Assembly: GCF_001439635.1 (NCBI RefSeq)
Contig: NZ_LMBZ01000001.1
Coordinates: 62,001-126,000, forward strand
DNA length: 64,000 nt
From: Solibacillus cecembensis
GTDB taxonomy: Bacteria; Bacillota; Bacilli; Bacillales_A; Planococcaceae
Reading direction: 5' to 3'
The notes under the pieces were generated by a model, which was given only the letters and a program-made list of their open reading frames with translations, had not been told where the DNA came from and did no database searches. The translations under genes were made by a program, and so were the position numbers. Of the stretch, positions 34,836 through 42,610 are shown piece after piece (position 1 is the first letter of the stretch; the number at the start of each line of letters is the position of its first letter).

Positions 34836-34872
34836 TCAGACGTTCTACTCACGAAGTAGAACGTTCACCTCC
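34833..34872 (-). promoter_or_regulatory. SD-hairpin-TTG translation leader, copy 3
   Basis: On the reverse strand, GGAGGTG (34872-34866) is followed by a perfect stem CGTTCTAC/GTAGAACG (extendable by one pair at each end) and then TTG at 34835-34833. With the 8-bp stem folded, 7 nt remain between SD and TTG (AA plus TCTGA), as in copies 1 and 2. The stem sequence is unrelated to the other two. The first G of the SD is the last base of the MerR stop codon TAG. Confidence 0.72.
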
Positions 34873-35267
34873 TAGTTATTTAAGATTAATATAAGGGACT
34901 GCATTAGTGCCGCGCTTTCGAGGGACACTTTTTTCTTTAATTTTTGTTTTTCATTGTCATCTAATTGTTCCATAAGCATGGCGACATCTTTTTCAAGCTT
35001 GCGCATTTGCAGTCGAATTTCTTGTACGTCTATTTCTTCATGGACGCTAGCCGTTGGAGACAATAGCATATGAATTTCTTCCAGGCATTTTCCACGTCTT
35101 TTTTGAGCTTCAATCCAATGAATGCGCTCAATCATCGCCTGATCATAATAGCGATAATTCGTCACGGAACGCTCTACTGAAAGAAGTCCTATATTTGTAT
35201 AGTAGTCAATTGTACGCTTTGTCACGCCGGATGCAGTAGCAAGCTCACCAATTTTTAGTTTCTCGAT
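34872..35267 (-). CDS. MerR-family regulator with an unclear start
   Basis: A MerR-type protein of about 131 residues. The N-terminal helix-turn-helix is KIGELATASGVTKRTIDYYTNIGLL split over the start region. Then come VTNYRYYD (wing), IHWIEAQKRRG and a C-terminal coiled coil without an obvious metal-binding Cys motif. The first canonical in-frame start (GTG, 35225) would cut the first recognition helix. In frame, only a rare ATC (35267) gives the full domain. A well-spaced TTG at 35272 behind GAGGTGAT is one base out of frame and soon stops. One G lost from the GGG run at 35268-35270 would explain this. Confidence 0.75.
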   Translation of the reverse strand: MEKLKIGELATASGVTKRTIDYYTNIGLLSVERSVTNYRYYDQAMIERIHWIEAQKRRGKCLEEIHMLLSPTASVHEEIDVQEIRLQMRKLEKDVAMLMEQLDDNEKQKLKKKVSLESAALMQSLILILNN

Positions 35268-35439
35268 CCCAAAATTATCACCTCAGACTGTCACGTTATG
35301 GTTTTAAGAATAACGTATGAAAAATGAAATGTAAAATAAATGCTCTTATTCTATACAAAAGTGCTAATGAGAATAGTACCGACATACGAATAGAAAATGA
35401 TACTATATATAGATAGAAGTATTTATGGGGGCGAATCAT

Positions 35440-36342
35440 ATGCAATCATTACAAGATCCAATTGAAGATTATCTTCACTTTATCAAAGTAGAACGTCAGC
35501 TTGCAGATAATACACTGCAATCTTATAAAAGGGATTTAATCGCTTATGCGCGTCATCTACATGTTGAACAAAATATTCAATCCTTTAACGTTGTCACACG
35601 TCATCATATTCTAAATTTTTTAGATAGTTTACGGGCCGTTGGAAAATCGTCTAAAACGATTTCAAGACAAATTTCGTCGATTCGATCGTTTCATCAATTT
35701 TTATTGCGTGAAAAAGTAGCCGAACAAGATCCAACTGTGCATTTAGAAATGCCTAAAAAAGAGCAAACTTTGCCTAAAGTATTATCAATAGAAGAAATCG
35801 ATGCATTAATAGCCGCACCTACAATTGAAAAACCACAGGGCGTGCGTGATATTGCGCTATTAGAATTATTATATGGCTCGGGTATGCGCATTAGTGAATT
35901 AATCGAGTTAAATTTAGAAGATGTACATATTACGATGGGCTTCGTTCGCGTCTTTGGTAAGGGCGGTAAAGAGCGAATTATCCCTTTAGGAAGAGGAGCC
36001 ATTCACGCATGTACAAATTATTTAGAAGGAGCAAGACCTGAATTATTAGGCAATGCACCAAAAAATGACGCGTTTTTAATTACACAGCGAGGGAAACGTT
36101 TTACAAGACAAGGTTGTTGGAAAATAATTAAGGGTCACGCTTTAACAGCAGGCATTCAAAAAGAGATTACACCGCATGTACTAAGGCATTCATTTGCGAC
36201 ACATTTAATTGAAAATGGAGCGGATTTACGAGCGGTTCAGGAACTTTTAGGACATGCAGACATTTCAACAACGCAAATTTATACACATGTAAGTAAAACG
36301 AGATTATCGGAAGTGTATAAACAATTCCATCCACGAGCATAG
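35440..36342 (+). CDS. xerD: Site-specific tyrosine recombinase XerD
   Basis: A 300-aa tyrosine recombinase. The N-terminal SAM-like domain (about 5-95, VERQLADNTLQSYKRDL) is followed by the catalytic domain with Arg in YGSGMRISEL, Lys in GKGGKERIIPL, HxxR in HVLRHSFATHL, a conserved His in LGHADISTTQ, and the nucleophile Tyr in IYTHV. With XerC it resolves chromosome dimers at dif. Its place between fur and deoB matches B. subtilis. The ATG at 35440 lies behind GGGGGCGAA. Confidence 0.95.
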   Translation: MQSLQDPIEDYLHFIKVERQLADNTLQSYKRDLIAYARHLHVEQNIQSFNVVTRHHILNFLDSLRAVGKSSKTISRQISSIRSFHQFLLREKVAEQDPTVHLEMPKKEQTLPKVLSIEEIDALIAAPTIEKPQGVRDIALLELLYGSGMRISELIELNLEDVHITMGFVRVFGKGGKERIIPLGRGAIHACTNYLEGARPELLGNAPKNDAFLITQRGKRFTRQGCWKIIKGHALTAGIQKEITPHVLRHSFATHLIENGADLRAVQELLGHADISTTQIYTHVSKTRLSEVYKQFHPRA

Positions 36343-36452
36343 GGCAAATATGGTGAACGAACATAAAAAATAATCGTCATCGGAAGTCTGACCTTTATTT
36401 GTTGTGAAAAATTTTGTAAAATGAAAGAGATAAAAGAGGAGTGGAAGTAATA

Positions 36453-37631
36453 ATGAAACTTTTTAAAAAAATACACGTGATTGTTATGGATTCTGTAGGT
36501 ATTGGAGAAGCACCAGATGCGCATATATTTGGAGATGTAGGTTCGCATACATTAGGTCATATCGCTGAAAAAATGGATGGCTTAACGATGCCGACGATGG
36601 CTAAATTAGGATTATCTAATATTCATGAACTAAAAGGGATTGAAAAAGCAGAAAATCCGCGTGCATTTTATGGCATGATGCAAGAAACGTCCGTTGGGAA
36701 AGATACAATGACAGGGCACTGGGAAATGATGGGTTTACACATTGATAAACCGTTTAAAGTGTATCCAGAAGGATTCCCCCCAGCATTAGTTGCAAAAATA
36801 GAAGAAGCAACGGGTCGCAAAGTAATTTGTAATTTACCATACAGTGGTACACAAGTAATTGACGATTACGCGCAAGAGCATATGGAAACAGGCGCACTTA
36901 TTGTTTACACATCGGCAGATCCAGTGTTACAAATTGCTGCACATGAAGAAGTGATTCCACTTGAAGAATTGTATAAAATTTGTGAAATCGTACGTGAGTT
37001 AACGCTTGATCCTGAATATTTAGTAGGTCGCATTATTGCGCGTCCATTCGTAGGGACAACAGGCAACTATACACGTACGTCAAACCGTCATGACTATGCA
37101 TTAACACCATTTGGTCGCACAACAATGGCGGAAATGAAGGATGCAAGTTTGGATGTAATCGCTATTGGCAAAATTGCGGACATCTTTAATGGAGATGGTG
37201 TGACAGAATCGATTCGCACAAAAAACAATACGGATGGCATGGATAAGATGGTCGATGTCGTAAAACGTGATTTCCATGGATTAAGCTTCTTAAATTTAGT
37301 CGATTTCGATGCTAATTTTGGGCATCGCCGTGATCCAATTGGATACGGGGAGGCGCTTGAAGAATTTGATCGCCGTTTACCGGAAGTTTTAGCAGAGCTT
37401 ACAGATGAAGATTTATTAATCATTACAGCAGATCATGGGAATGACCCGACATTTGAAGGAACAGATCATACGAGAGAATTCGTTCCACTACTTGTGTATT
37501 CACCACGTTTTGAAAAGGGTTCACAATTACCATTGCGCGAAACGTTTGCGGATGTTGCTGCAACAATTGCAGAAAACTTTAATATAGCAGCACCTAAGTT
37601 TGGAAAAAGCTTTTTAAATGAGCTGAAATAA
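36453..37631 (+). CDS. deoB: Phosphopentomutase
   Basis: A 392-aa alkaline-phosphatase-superfamily enzyme. Metal-binding residues are seen in [14 protein letters not shown], the phospho-acceptor Thr in [21 protein letters not shown]-type [15 protein letters not shown], and [18 protein letters not shown] in parts. It interconverts ribose or deoxyribose 1- and 5-phosphates in nucleoside salvage. It is followed 12 nt later by a pyrimidine-nucleoside phosphorylase gene, so the two form a nucleoside-catabolism operon. The ATG at 36453 follows GAGGAGTGG. Confidence 0.96.
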   Translation: MKLFKKIHVIVMDSVGIGEAPDAHIFGDVGSHTLGHIAEKMDGLTMPTMAKLGLSNIHELKGIEKAENPRAFYGMMQETSVGKDTMTGHWEMMGLHIDKPFKVYPEGFPPALVAKIEEATGRKVICNLPYSGTQVIDDYAQEHMETGALIVYTSADPVLQIAAHEEVIPLEELYKICEIVRELTLDPEYLVGRIIARPFVGTTGNYTRTSNRHDYALTPFGRTTMAEMKDASLDVIAIGKIADIFNGDGVTESIRTKNNTDGMDKMVDVVKRDFHGLSFLNLVDFDANFGHRRDPIGYGEALEEFDRRLPEVLAELTDEDLLIITADHGNDPTFEGTDHTREFVPLLVYSPRFEKGSQLPLRETFADVAATIAENFNIAAPKFGKSFLNELK

Positions 37632-37643
37632 GGGGGAATTATT

Positions 37644-38897
37644 TTGAATATAATTGAGATTATTGAAAAAAAGAAAAATAGGCAAGAACTATCTGCGAAT
37701 GAAATTGAATACTTTATAAAAAAATACACGGCCAACGAAATTGCTGACTATCAAATTTCAGCATTGTTAATGGCGATCCGCATAAATGGTATGACAGATA
37801 ATGAAACATTTTATTTAACAAAGTCTATGATTGAATCAGGTGATGTGATTGATTTGTCATCTATAGATGGGTTTAAAGTGGATAAACATTCAACAGGTGG
37901 TGTAGGAGATAAAGTTACGCTTGTCGTAACGCCGATTATTGCCGCTCTAGGCGTACCTGTCGCTAAATTTAGTGGTAAAGGTTTGGGTATTACAGGGGGA
38001 ACAATTGATAAATTAGAATCGGTTAATGGTTTCAGAACTGAATTAACTTCTGAAGAATTTATTAATAATGTGAATCAGTATAAAATTGCTGTTGCTGGTC
38101 AAACAGCCAATCTTGTTCCAGCAGATAAAAAATTATATGCATTGCGTGATGTAACTGGAACTGTTGATTCCATTCCTTTAATTGCGGCTTCTATTATGAG
38201 TAAGAAAATTGCTAGTGGTGCGGATGGTATTGTATTAGATGTTAAATGTGGATCGGGTGCATTCATGAAAACATTTGAAGAAGCAAAATTATTGGCTGAT
38301 ACAATGTCTTCAATCGGTGAAAAGTTAGGAAGAAAAGTTGTAGCTCATATTTCTGATATGGATAATCCTCTAGGTTTAATGGTTGGTAATAAAATGGAGG
38401 TTGTAGAGGCGATGGAGTTGCTTTCAGGGAATATGAATAATACTCATGAAGACCTTTACGAAGAATGTGTAATCATTTCTTCTTTAATGTATGAGATTGC
38501 GACAGGGAAATCTAAAGAAGAATCATTATCTACTGTTAAAGAAGTCATTGAAAACGGTAAAGCACTTGAGAAATTTAAAGAGTTAATTACGATACAAGGC
38601 GGAGATGTTTCAGATATTCATCTAAAAGAGACAAAATATAGTGAAGAGATTAAAGCAGTTAATAGCGGTACTATAGAAAGAGTAAATGCTTTATTAATTG
38701 GCGAAGTTTCTGTAGCTTTAGGTGCTGGGCGTCTAACAAAAGAATCTACTCTTGACTATGATGCAGGTGTAGCTTTAGTTGGGAAAAATGGCATGCAGGT
38801 TAAACAAGGTGATGTAATTGCTAAATTATACTCAAACAAAGAAATTACTGAAGACATCATTAAAAAAGCTGAACAAGCATTTGTGATTAAATTATAA
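37644..38897 (+). CDS. pdp: Pyrimidine-nucleoside phosphorylase
   Basis: A 417-aa member of the thymidine/pyrimidine phosphorylase family, slightly shorter than the usual 430-435. Key motifs are KHSTGGVGDKVTL (phosphate binding), SGKGLGITGGTIDKLES and DVKCGSGAFMK. It cleaves uridine and thymidine to base and (deoxy)ribose 1-phosphate, which the upstream phosphopentomutase then converts. The TTG start has GGGGGAA 8 nt upstream. In B. subtilis a purine phosphorylase gene (pupG) follows deoB instead. A terminator follows. Confidence 0.95.
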   Translation: MNIIEIIEKKKNRQELSANEIEYFIKKYTANEIADYQISALLMAIRINGMTDNETFYLTKSMIESGDVIDLSSIDGFKVDKHSTGGVGDKVTLVVTPIIAALGVPVAKFSGKGLGITGGTIDKLESVNGFRTELTSEEFINNVNQYKIAVAGQTANLVPADKKLYALRDVTGTVDSIPLIAASIMSKKIASGADGIVLDVKCGSGAFMKTFEEAKLLADTMSSIGEKLGRKVVAHISDMDNPLGLMVGNKMEVVEAMELLSGNMNNTHEDLYEECVIISSLMYEIATGKSKEESLSTVKEVIENGKALEKFKELITIQGGDVSDIHLKETKYSEEIKAVNSGTIERVNALLIGEVSVALGAGRLTKESTLDYDAGVALVGKNGMQVKQGDVIAKLYSNKEITEDIIKKAEQAFVIKL

Positions 38898-38906
38898 TAA
38901 TTAATC

Positions 38907-38952
38907 AAGCTATTAGTCATTCGAAGTATTGGAATGATTAATAGCTTTTTTG
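38907..38952 (+). terminator. Terminator of deoB-pdp
   Basis: AAGCTATTAGTCATTC pairs with GAATGATTAATAGCTT (one wobble), followed by TTTTTG. Confidence 0.88.
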
Positions 38953-39083
38953 TTGGGGGAAATGGAATTATTTTTTGAATCTCATTTATGCATTTCTATG
39001 AATATGGTAGTATTGTTCGTATATTGTTAAAAAATACAACTATTTTCTACTTTAAGCATTCTTTTAAGGGGGCTTGTATCGGT

Positions 39084-40838
39084 ATGGGGATTAAGTGGTC
39101 GGGTAGGTATGAAGGCTATTCAATGGGGCATTTGAAGAAGGATTTGCTATCGGGTATTATTGTTGGAATTATTGCCGTTCCATTAGCTATGTCTTTTGCG
39201 ATTGCTTCGGGTGTGAAGCCAGAATACGGAATTTATACAGCGATTATTGCAGGTATACTCATTTCATTATTAGGGGGCTCTAAATATCAAATTGGAGGGC
39301 CAACAGGTGCGTTTGTGCCTGTATTGCTTGGAATTGTGCTCGTTTACGGTTATGAAAATCTGTTAATTGCCGGCTTAATGGCGGGAATCATGCTCGTTTT
39401 GATGGGGATTTTTAAGTTAGGTACACTTATCAAATTTATACCTCGCCCGGTAACGGTAGGATTTACATCTGGAATAGCGGTCATTATTTTTACAGGGCAA
39501 GTCGCGAATTTTTTAGGACTTTCCAATATGCAACAACATGAAAAGTTCCATTTAAATATTTTAGAAATTTCAAACCATCTTACAACGATTAATATTTATA
39601 GCGTGCTCGTTGCAATCATTAGTTTAGTACTTATTTTAATTACGCCACGCCTATTACCAAAAGTTCCGGGGGCGTTAGTAGGAATTGTTCTTTCATCCGT
39701 AATTGCAATGTTGTTTTTACAAGACCATGTGGCAACGATTGGTTCGACATATGGCGCGATTCCAAATACATTACCACACTTTCAAATTCCAGAAATCACA
39801 TGGGAACGTATTTATTTACTTCTCGGTCCAGCATTTGTCATTGCGATGCTAGGAGGGATTGAATCGTTATTGTCTGCAGTTGTTGCAGATGGGATGACAG
39901 GAAGTAAACATCATAGTAATCGAGAGTTAATTGGGCAGGGGGTTGCGAATATTGTGACGCCATTTTTTGGTGGTATTCCCGCTACGGGTGCCATTGCACG
40001 AACGGCGACCAATATTAAAACAGGTGCTGTTTCCCCGATGTCTGGTATTATTCATGGCGTTTTTGTCTTATTAACTTTACTTGTATTAGCGCCATTAGCT
40101 GTGCATATCCCGCTTGCAAGTTTGGCGCCTGTACTGATGATTGTTGCATGGAATATGAGTGAACGTCACCATTTTTTACATATTTTAAGGCTGAAATCCG
40201 GTGATTCGCTTGTCTTACTTATTACGTTTTTATTAACGGTTTTTACGAGCTTAACATTTGCTGTACAAGTAGGTTTAATACTCGCGGTCGTTCTTTTTGC
40301 CAAGCGTATGAGTGAAATGCTCATTGTGACGAAAGTTTTACCCGATTTAAATACAAATGAAGGGAAGCTACAAGCCGATATTGTTTCAAATACAAATGAT
40401 TGCCCGCAAATTAGTGTGTATACAATTGAAGGACCTTTATTTTTTGGTGCTGCCCAAACATTTGAGCAAGCGATTATGAAGACCGTTCATTATAAGCCGA
40501 GCATATTAATTTTAAGGATGGAGAAAGTTCCGTTTATTGACTCAACAGGCGAGGAGTATTTCCGAAATATTGTTCGGCATTTTAAGGCGCACGGGGGGGA
40601 AGTGTTTATTTGTGAGGTTCAGCCAAGCTTAAAAGCGATGCTAGAACGAAATGGATTACTTCATAAAATCGGGGAGCAATATTTTTATCAACAAACAGGT
40701 GATGCGATTTCTGCAGCGCTCCAATGTATTGAGCAAAAACAGTGTATAGGTTGTAAGCATTGCGCATTTAGAGAGTGCCAAAAGCTATCAAAAGAGCCCA
40801 TAACAAAAATTAAAGAAGTTGTTGAAATAATTGGATAA
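39084..40838 (+). CDS. SulP-family anion transporter with STAS domain and C-terminal Cys cluster
   Basis: A 584-aa protein. A membrane domain with about 12 hydrophobic segments (about 15-420) carries GIIAVPLAMSFAIASGVKPEYGIYT and GGPTGAFVPV. A cytoplasmic STAS domain follows (about 440-545, VPFIDSTGEEYFRNI). SulP proteins move sulfate, bicarbonate or dicarboxylates; the substrate is not certain. After the STAS domain, the sequence QCIGCKHCAFREC gives C-x2-C-x2-C-x4-C, an unusual possible metal site. The ATG at 39084 follows AAGGGGGC; an upstream extension of 32 residues lacks a ribosome site. It is monocistronic, with its own terminator. Confidence 0.9.
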   Translation: MGIKWSGRYEGYSMGHLKKDLLSGIIVGIIAVPLAMSFAIASGVKPEYGIYTAIIAGILISLLGGSKYQIGGPTGAFVPVLLGIVLVYGYENLLIAGLMAGIMLVLMGIFKLGTLIKFIPRPVTVGFTSGIAVIIFTGQVANFLGLSNMQQHEKFHLNILEISNHLTTINIYSVLVAIISLVLILITPRLLPKVPGALVGIVLSSVIAMLFLQDHVATIGSTYGAIPNTLPHFQIPEITWERIYLLLGPAFVIAMLGGIESLLSAVVADGMTGSKHHSNRELIGQGVANIVTPFFGGIPATGAIARTATNIKTGAVSPMSGIIHGVFVLLTLLVLAPLAVHIPLASLAPVLMIVAWNMSERHHFLHILRLKSGDSLVLLITFLLTVFTSLTFAVQVGLILAVVLFAKRMSEMLIVTKVLPDLNTNEGKLQADIVSNTNDCPQISVYTIEGPLFFGAAQTFEQAIMKTVHYKPSILILRMEKVPFIDSTGEEYFRNIVRHFKAHGGEVFICEVQPSLKAMLERNGLLHKIGEQYFYQQTGDAISAALQCIEQKQCIGCKHCAFRECQKLSKEPITKIKEVVEIIG

Positions 40839-40846
40839 ACTACTTG

Positions 40847-40879
40847 AAGCCTCGAACAAAAGTTTCGGGGCTTTTTGTA
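40847..40879 (+). terminator. Terminator of the SulP gene
   Basis: AAGCCTCGAA pairs with TTCGGGGCTT (one wobble) around a 7-nt loop, then TTTTG. Confidence 0.85.
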
Positions 40880-40978
40880 TGCGTAAAAATGTTTAAAATG
40901 ACTGGAATATCCCTATACTACTAGCAGTTGTCGCACGGGCACTACTTTTAGCGAATTTATTCTAGTTTTGTCAGTCGT

Positions 40979-41005
40979 AAAGGAAACTAGAAAGAAATAG
41001 AGAAT
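40979..41005 (+). promoter_or_regulatory. SigH-type promoter of the spoIIA operon
   Basis: AAAGGAAAC, an 11-nt spacer and AGAGAAT match the SigH consensus RnAGGAwWW-N11/12-RnnGAAT at all but one position. It ends 26 nt before the spoIIAA start. The B. subtilis spoIIA operon is SigH-dependent, so gene context supports the call. Confidence 0.75.
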
Positions 41006-41031
41006 TTGCGAACAAGAAGGAGGGCGATACT

Positions 41032-41385
41032 GTGAAATTTAATATGACACTTCATCCAAATCAAGTTCTCGTTATTAAGCTGTATGGAGAGCTAGATCAT
41101 CATCAAACAGAGAAGGTGCGCGCACAAATTTCCAAGGCGATTTTACAAGGGAATGTGAAGTTACTTATTTGGAATTTAGAGCAACTGCACTTTATGGATA
41201 GTTCAGGTATTGGACTCATTTTGGGGAGGATACGTGAGCTACGAGCGGTAGATGGGCAAACGGTCATTTTAAATCCATCTGAAACAATGCAAAAAATATT
41301 TAAATTTTCAGGGTTAGGTGGCTTAATTATGGAGGGCTCAGAGCAAAATGTAATTTTACAGGCAAGGGGGATTGTCAATGGATAA
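41032..41385 (+). CDS. spoIIAA: Anti-sigma F factor antagonist SpoIIAA
   Basis: A 117-aa STAS-domain protein. The phosphorylation site is Ser58 in FMDSSGIGLILGR, in register with B. subtilis SpoIIAA. Dephosphorylated SpoIIAA frees SigF from SpoIIAB in the forespore. The GTG start is preceded by AAGGAGGGCG. It overlaps spoIIAB by 8 nt and heads the spoIIAA-spoIIAB-sigF operon. Confidence 0.96.
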   Translation: MKFNMTLHPNQVLVIKLYGELDHHQTEKVRAQISKAILQGNVKLLIWNLEQLHFMDSSGIGLILGRIRELRAVDGQTVILNPSETMQKIFKFSGLGGLIMEGSEQNVILQARGIVNG

Positions 41386-41818
41386 CCAAATGACACTAAC
41401 ATTTATAGCACGCAGCGAAAATGAAGGGCTTGCACGAGTTGCCGTGACAAGTTTTATTGCGCAATTAGATCCAACAATCGAAGAATTATCCGAATGCAAA
41501 ACAATTGTCTCAGAAGCTGTTTCAAATGCCATTATTCATGGCTATGCGAATAATCCCAATGGCATCATAACGATCCATGCTATTCGCGACGGGGCAGCAA
41601 TTAGTGTTGCGATTAAAGATGAAGGATGTGGTATTGAGGACATTGAACAAGCGCGGGAACCACTTTACACGACAAAGCCAGAAATTGAACGCTCAGGAAT
41701 GGGCTTTACGATTATGGAAAGCTTTTCAGATTTTTTGCAAGTGGAGTCGAATGTCGGAATTGGAACCGTCATTACGTTTACGAAACAAATATCTTCAGCA
41801 CGCACACTTGTTACGTAA
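41378..41818 (+). CDS. spoIIAB: Anti-sigma F factor SpoIIAB
   Basis: A 146-aa GHKL-type serine kinase and anti-sigma factor. The N-box is TIVSEAVSNAIIHGY, followed by IKDEGCGIEDIEQAREP (G1 box) and ERSGMGFTIMESFSD (lid/G2). It binds SigF and phosphorylates SpoIIAA. The ATG at 41378 lies inside the spoIIAA end behind AAGGGGG. Length and order match B. subtilis. Confidence 0.96.
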   Translation: MDNQMTLTFIARSENEGLARVAVTSFIAQLDPTIEELSECKTIVSEAVSNAIIHGYANNPNGIITIHAIRDGAAISVAIKDEGCGIEDIEQAREPLYTTKPEIERSGMGFTIMESFSDFLQVESNVGIGTVITFTKQISSARTLVT

Positions 41819-41830
41819 CGAAATAGGGGG

Positions 41831-42610
41831 ATGAGTAAGATCGAACAGTCATCTGAAACGTTATTAACGCAAGAACAAATGAGAAAACTCATTGCTAGTT
41901 CTCAAGCCGGTGATAAAGATGCACGAAAAACTATGATTGAAGGTAATACTCGACTCGTTTGGTCCATTGTCCAACGATTTTCATCAAGGGGTGTTGAATT
42001 AGATGACTTGTTTCAAATCGGTTGCATTGGCTTAATGAAATCGGTTGATAAATTTGATTTATCCTATGAAGTGAAATTTTCAACGTATGCCGTTCCGATG
42101 ATTATAGGTGAGATTCAACGATTTTTAAGGGACGATGGCATGGTGAAAGTGAGCCGCTCGATTCGAGAGCTCAACTTTAAAATTCGCCATGCGACGGACG
42201 AATATTTAAAAACGAATGAAAAACCGCCTTCGATTGGGGAGCTTGCGCAAATTTTGAATGTGACACATGATGAAATTTTAATGGCAGCGGATGCAATGCG
42301 TGATCCAGCCAGCCTTCATGAACAATTATTTGAAAATGATGGGGATTCCATTACATTAATGGATCAAATGAGAGACGATAAATCAGAGCTACCGTTTGAC
42401 TATATCCCATTAAAAGAGTTACTCAAAAAGCTAGGGAAACGAGAACAATCAATTATTTATTTCCGTTATTATTTGGATTTAACCCAAACGGAAATTGCGG
42501 ATCGACTCGGAATTTCCCAAGTACAAGTATCGCGTCTTGAAAAGAAAATACTCGCACAGCTAAAAATCTGGATGGATTTAACAACGACTTCAAAGACGGT
42601 GAATAAATAA
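41831..42610 (+). CDS. sigF: Forespore sigma factor SigF
   Basis: A 259-aa sigma-70-type factor. Region 2 shows DDLFQIGCIGLMKSVDKFDL and KFSTYAVPMIIGEIQRFLRDDG in parts. Region 4 shows GKREQSIIYFRYYLDLTQTEIADRLGISQVQVSRLEKK in parts. It drives early forespore genes. AGGGGG directly abuts the ATG at 41831, an unusually tight ribosome site; no better start is visible because the N-terminus otherwise matches family length. It is followed at once by spoVAF. Confidence 0.96.
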   Translation: MSKIEQSSETLLTQEQMRKLIASSQAGDKDARKTMIEGNTRLVWSIVQRFSSRGVELDDLFQIGCIGLMKSVDKFDLSYEVKFSTYAVPMIIGEIQRFLRDDGMVKVSRSIRELNFKIRHATDEYLKTNEKPPSIGELAQILNVTHDEILMAADAMRDPASLHEQLFENDGDSITLMDQMRDDKSELPFDYIPLKELLKKLGKREQSIIYFRYYLDLTQTEIADRLGISQVQVSRLEKKILAQLKIWMDLTTTSKTVNK

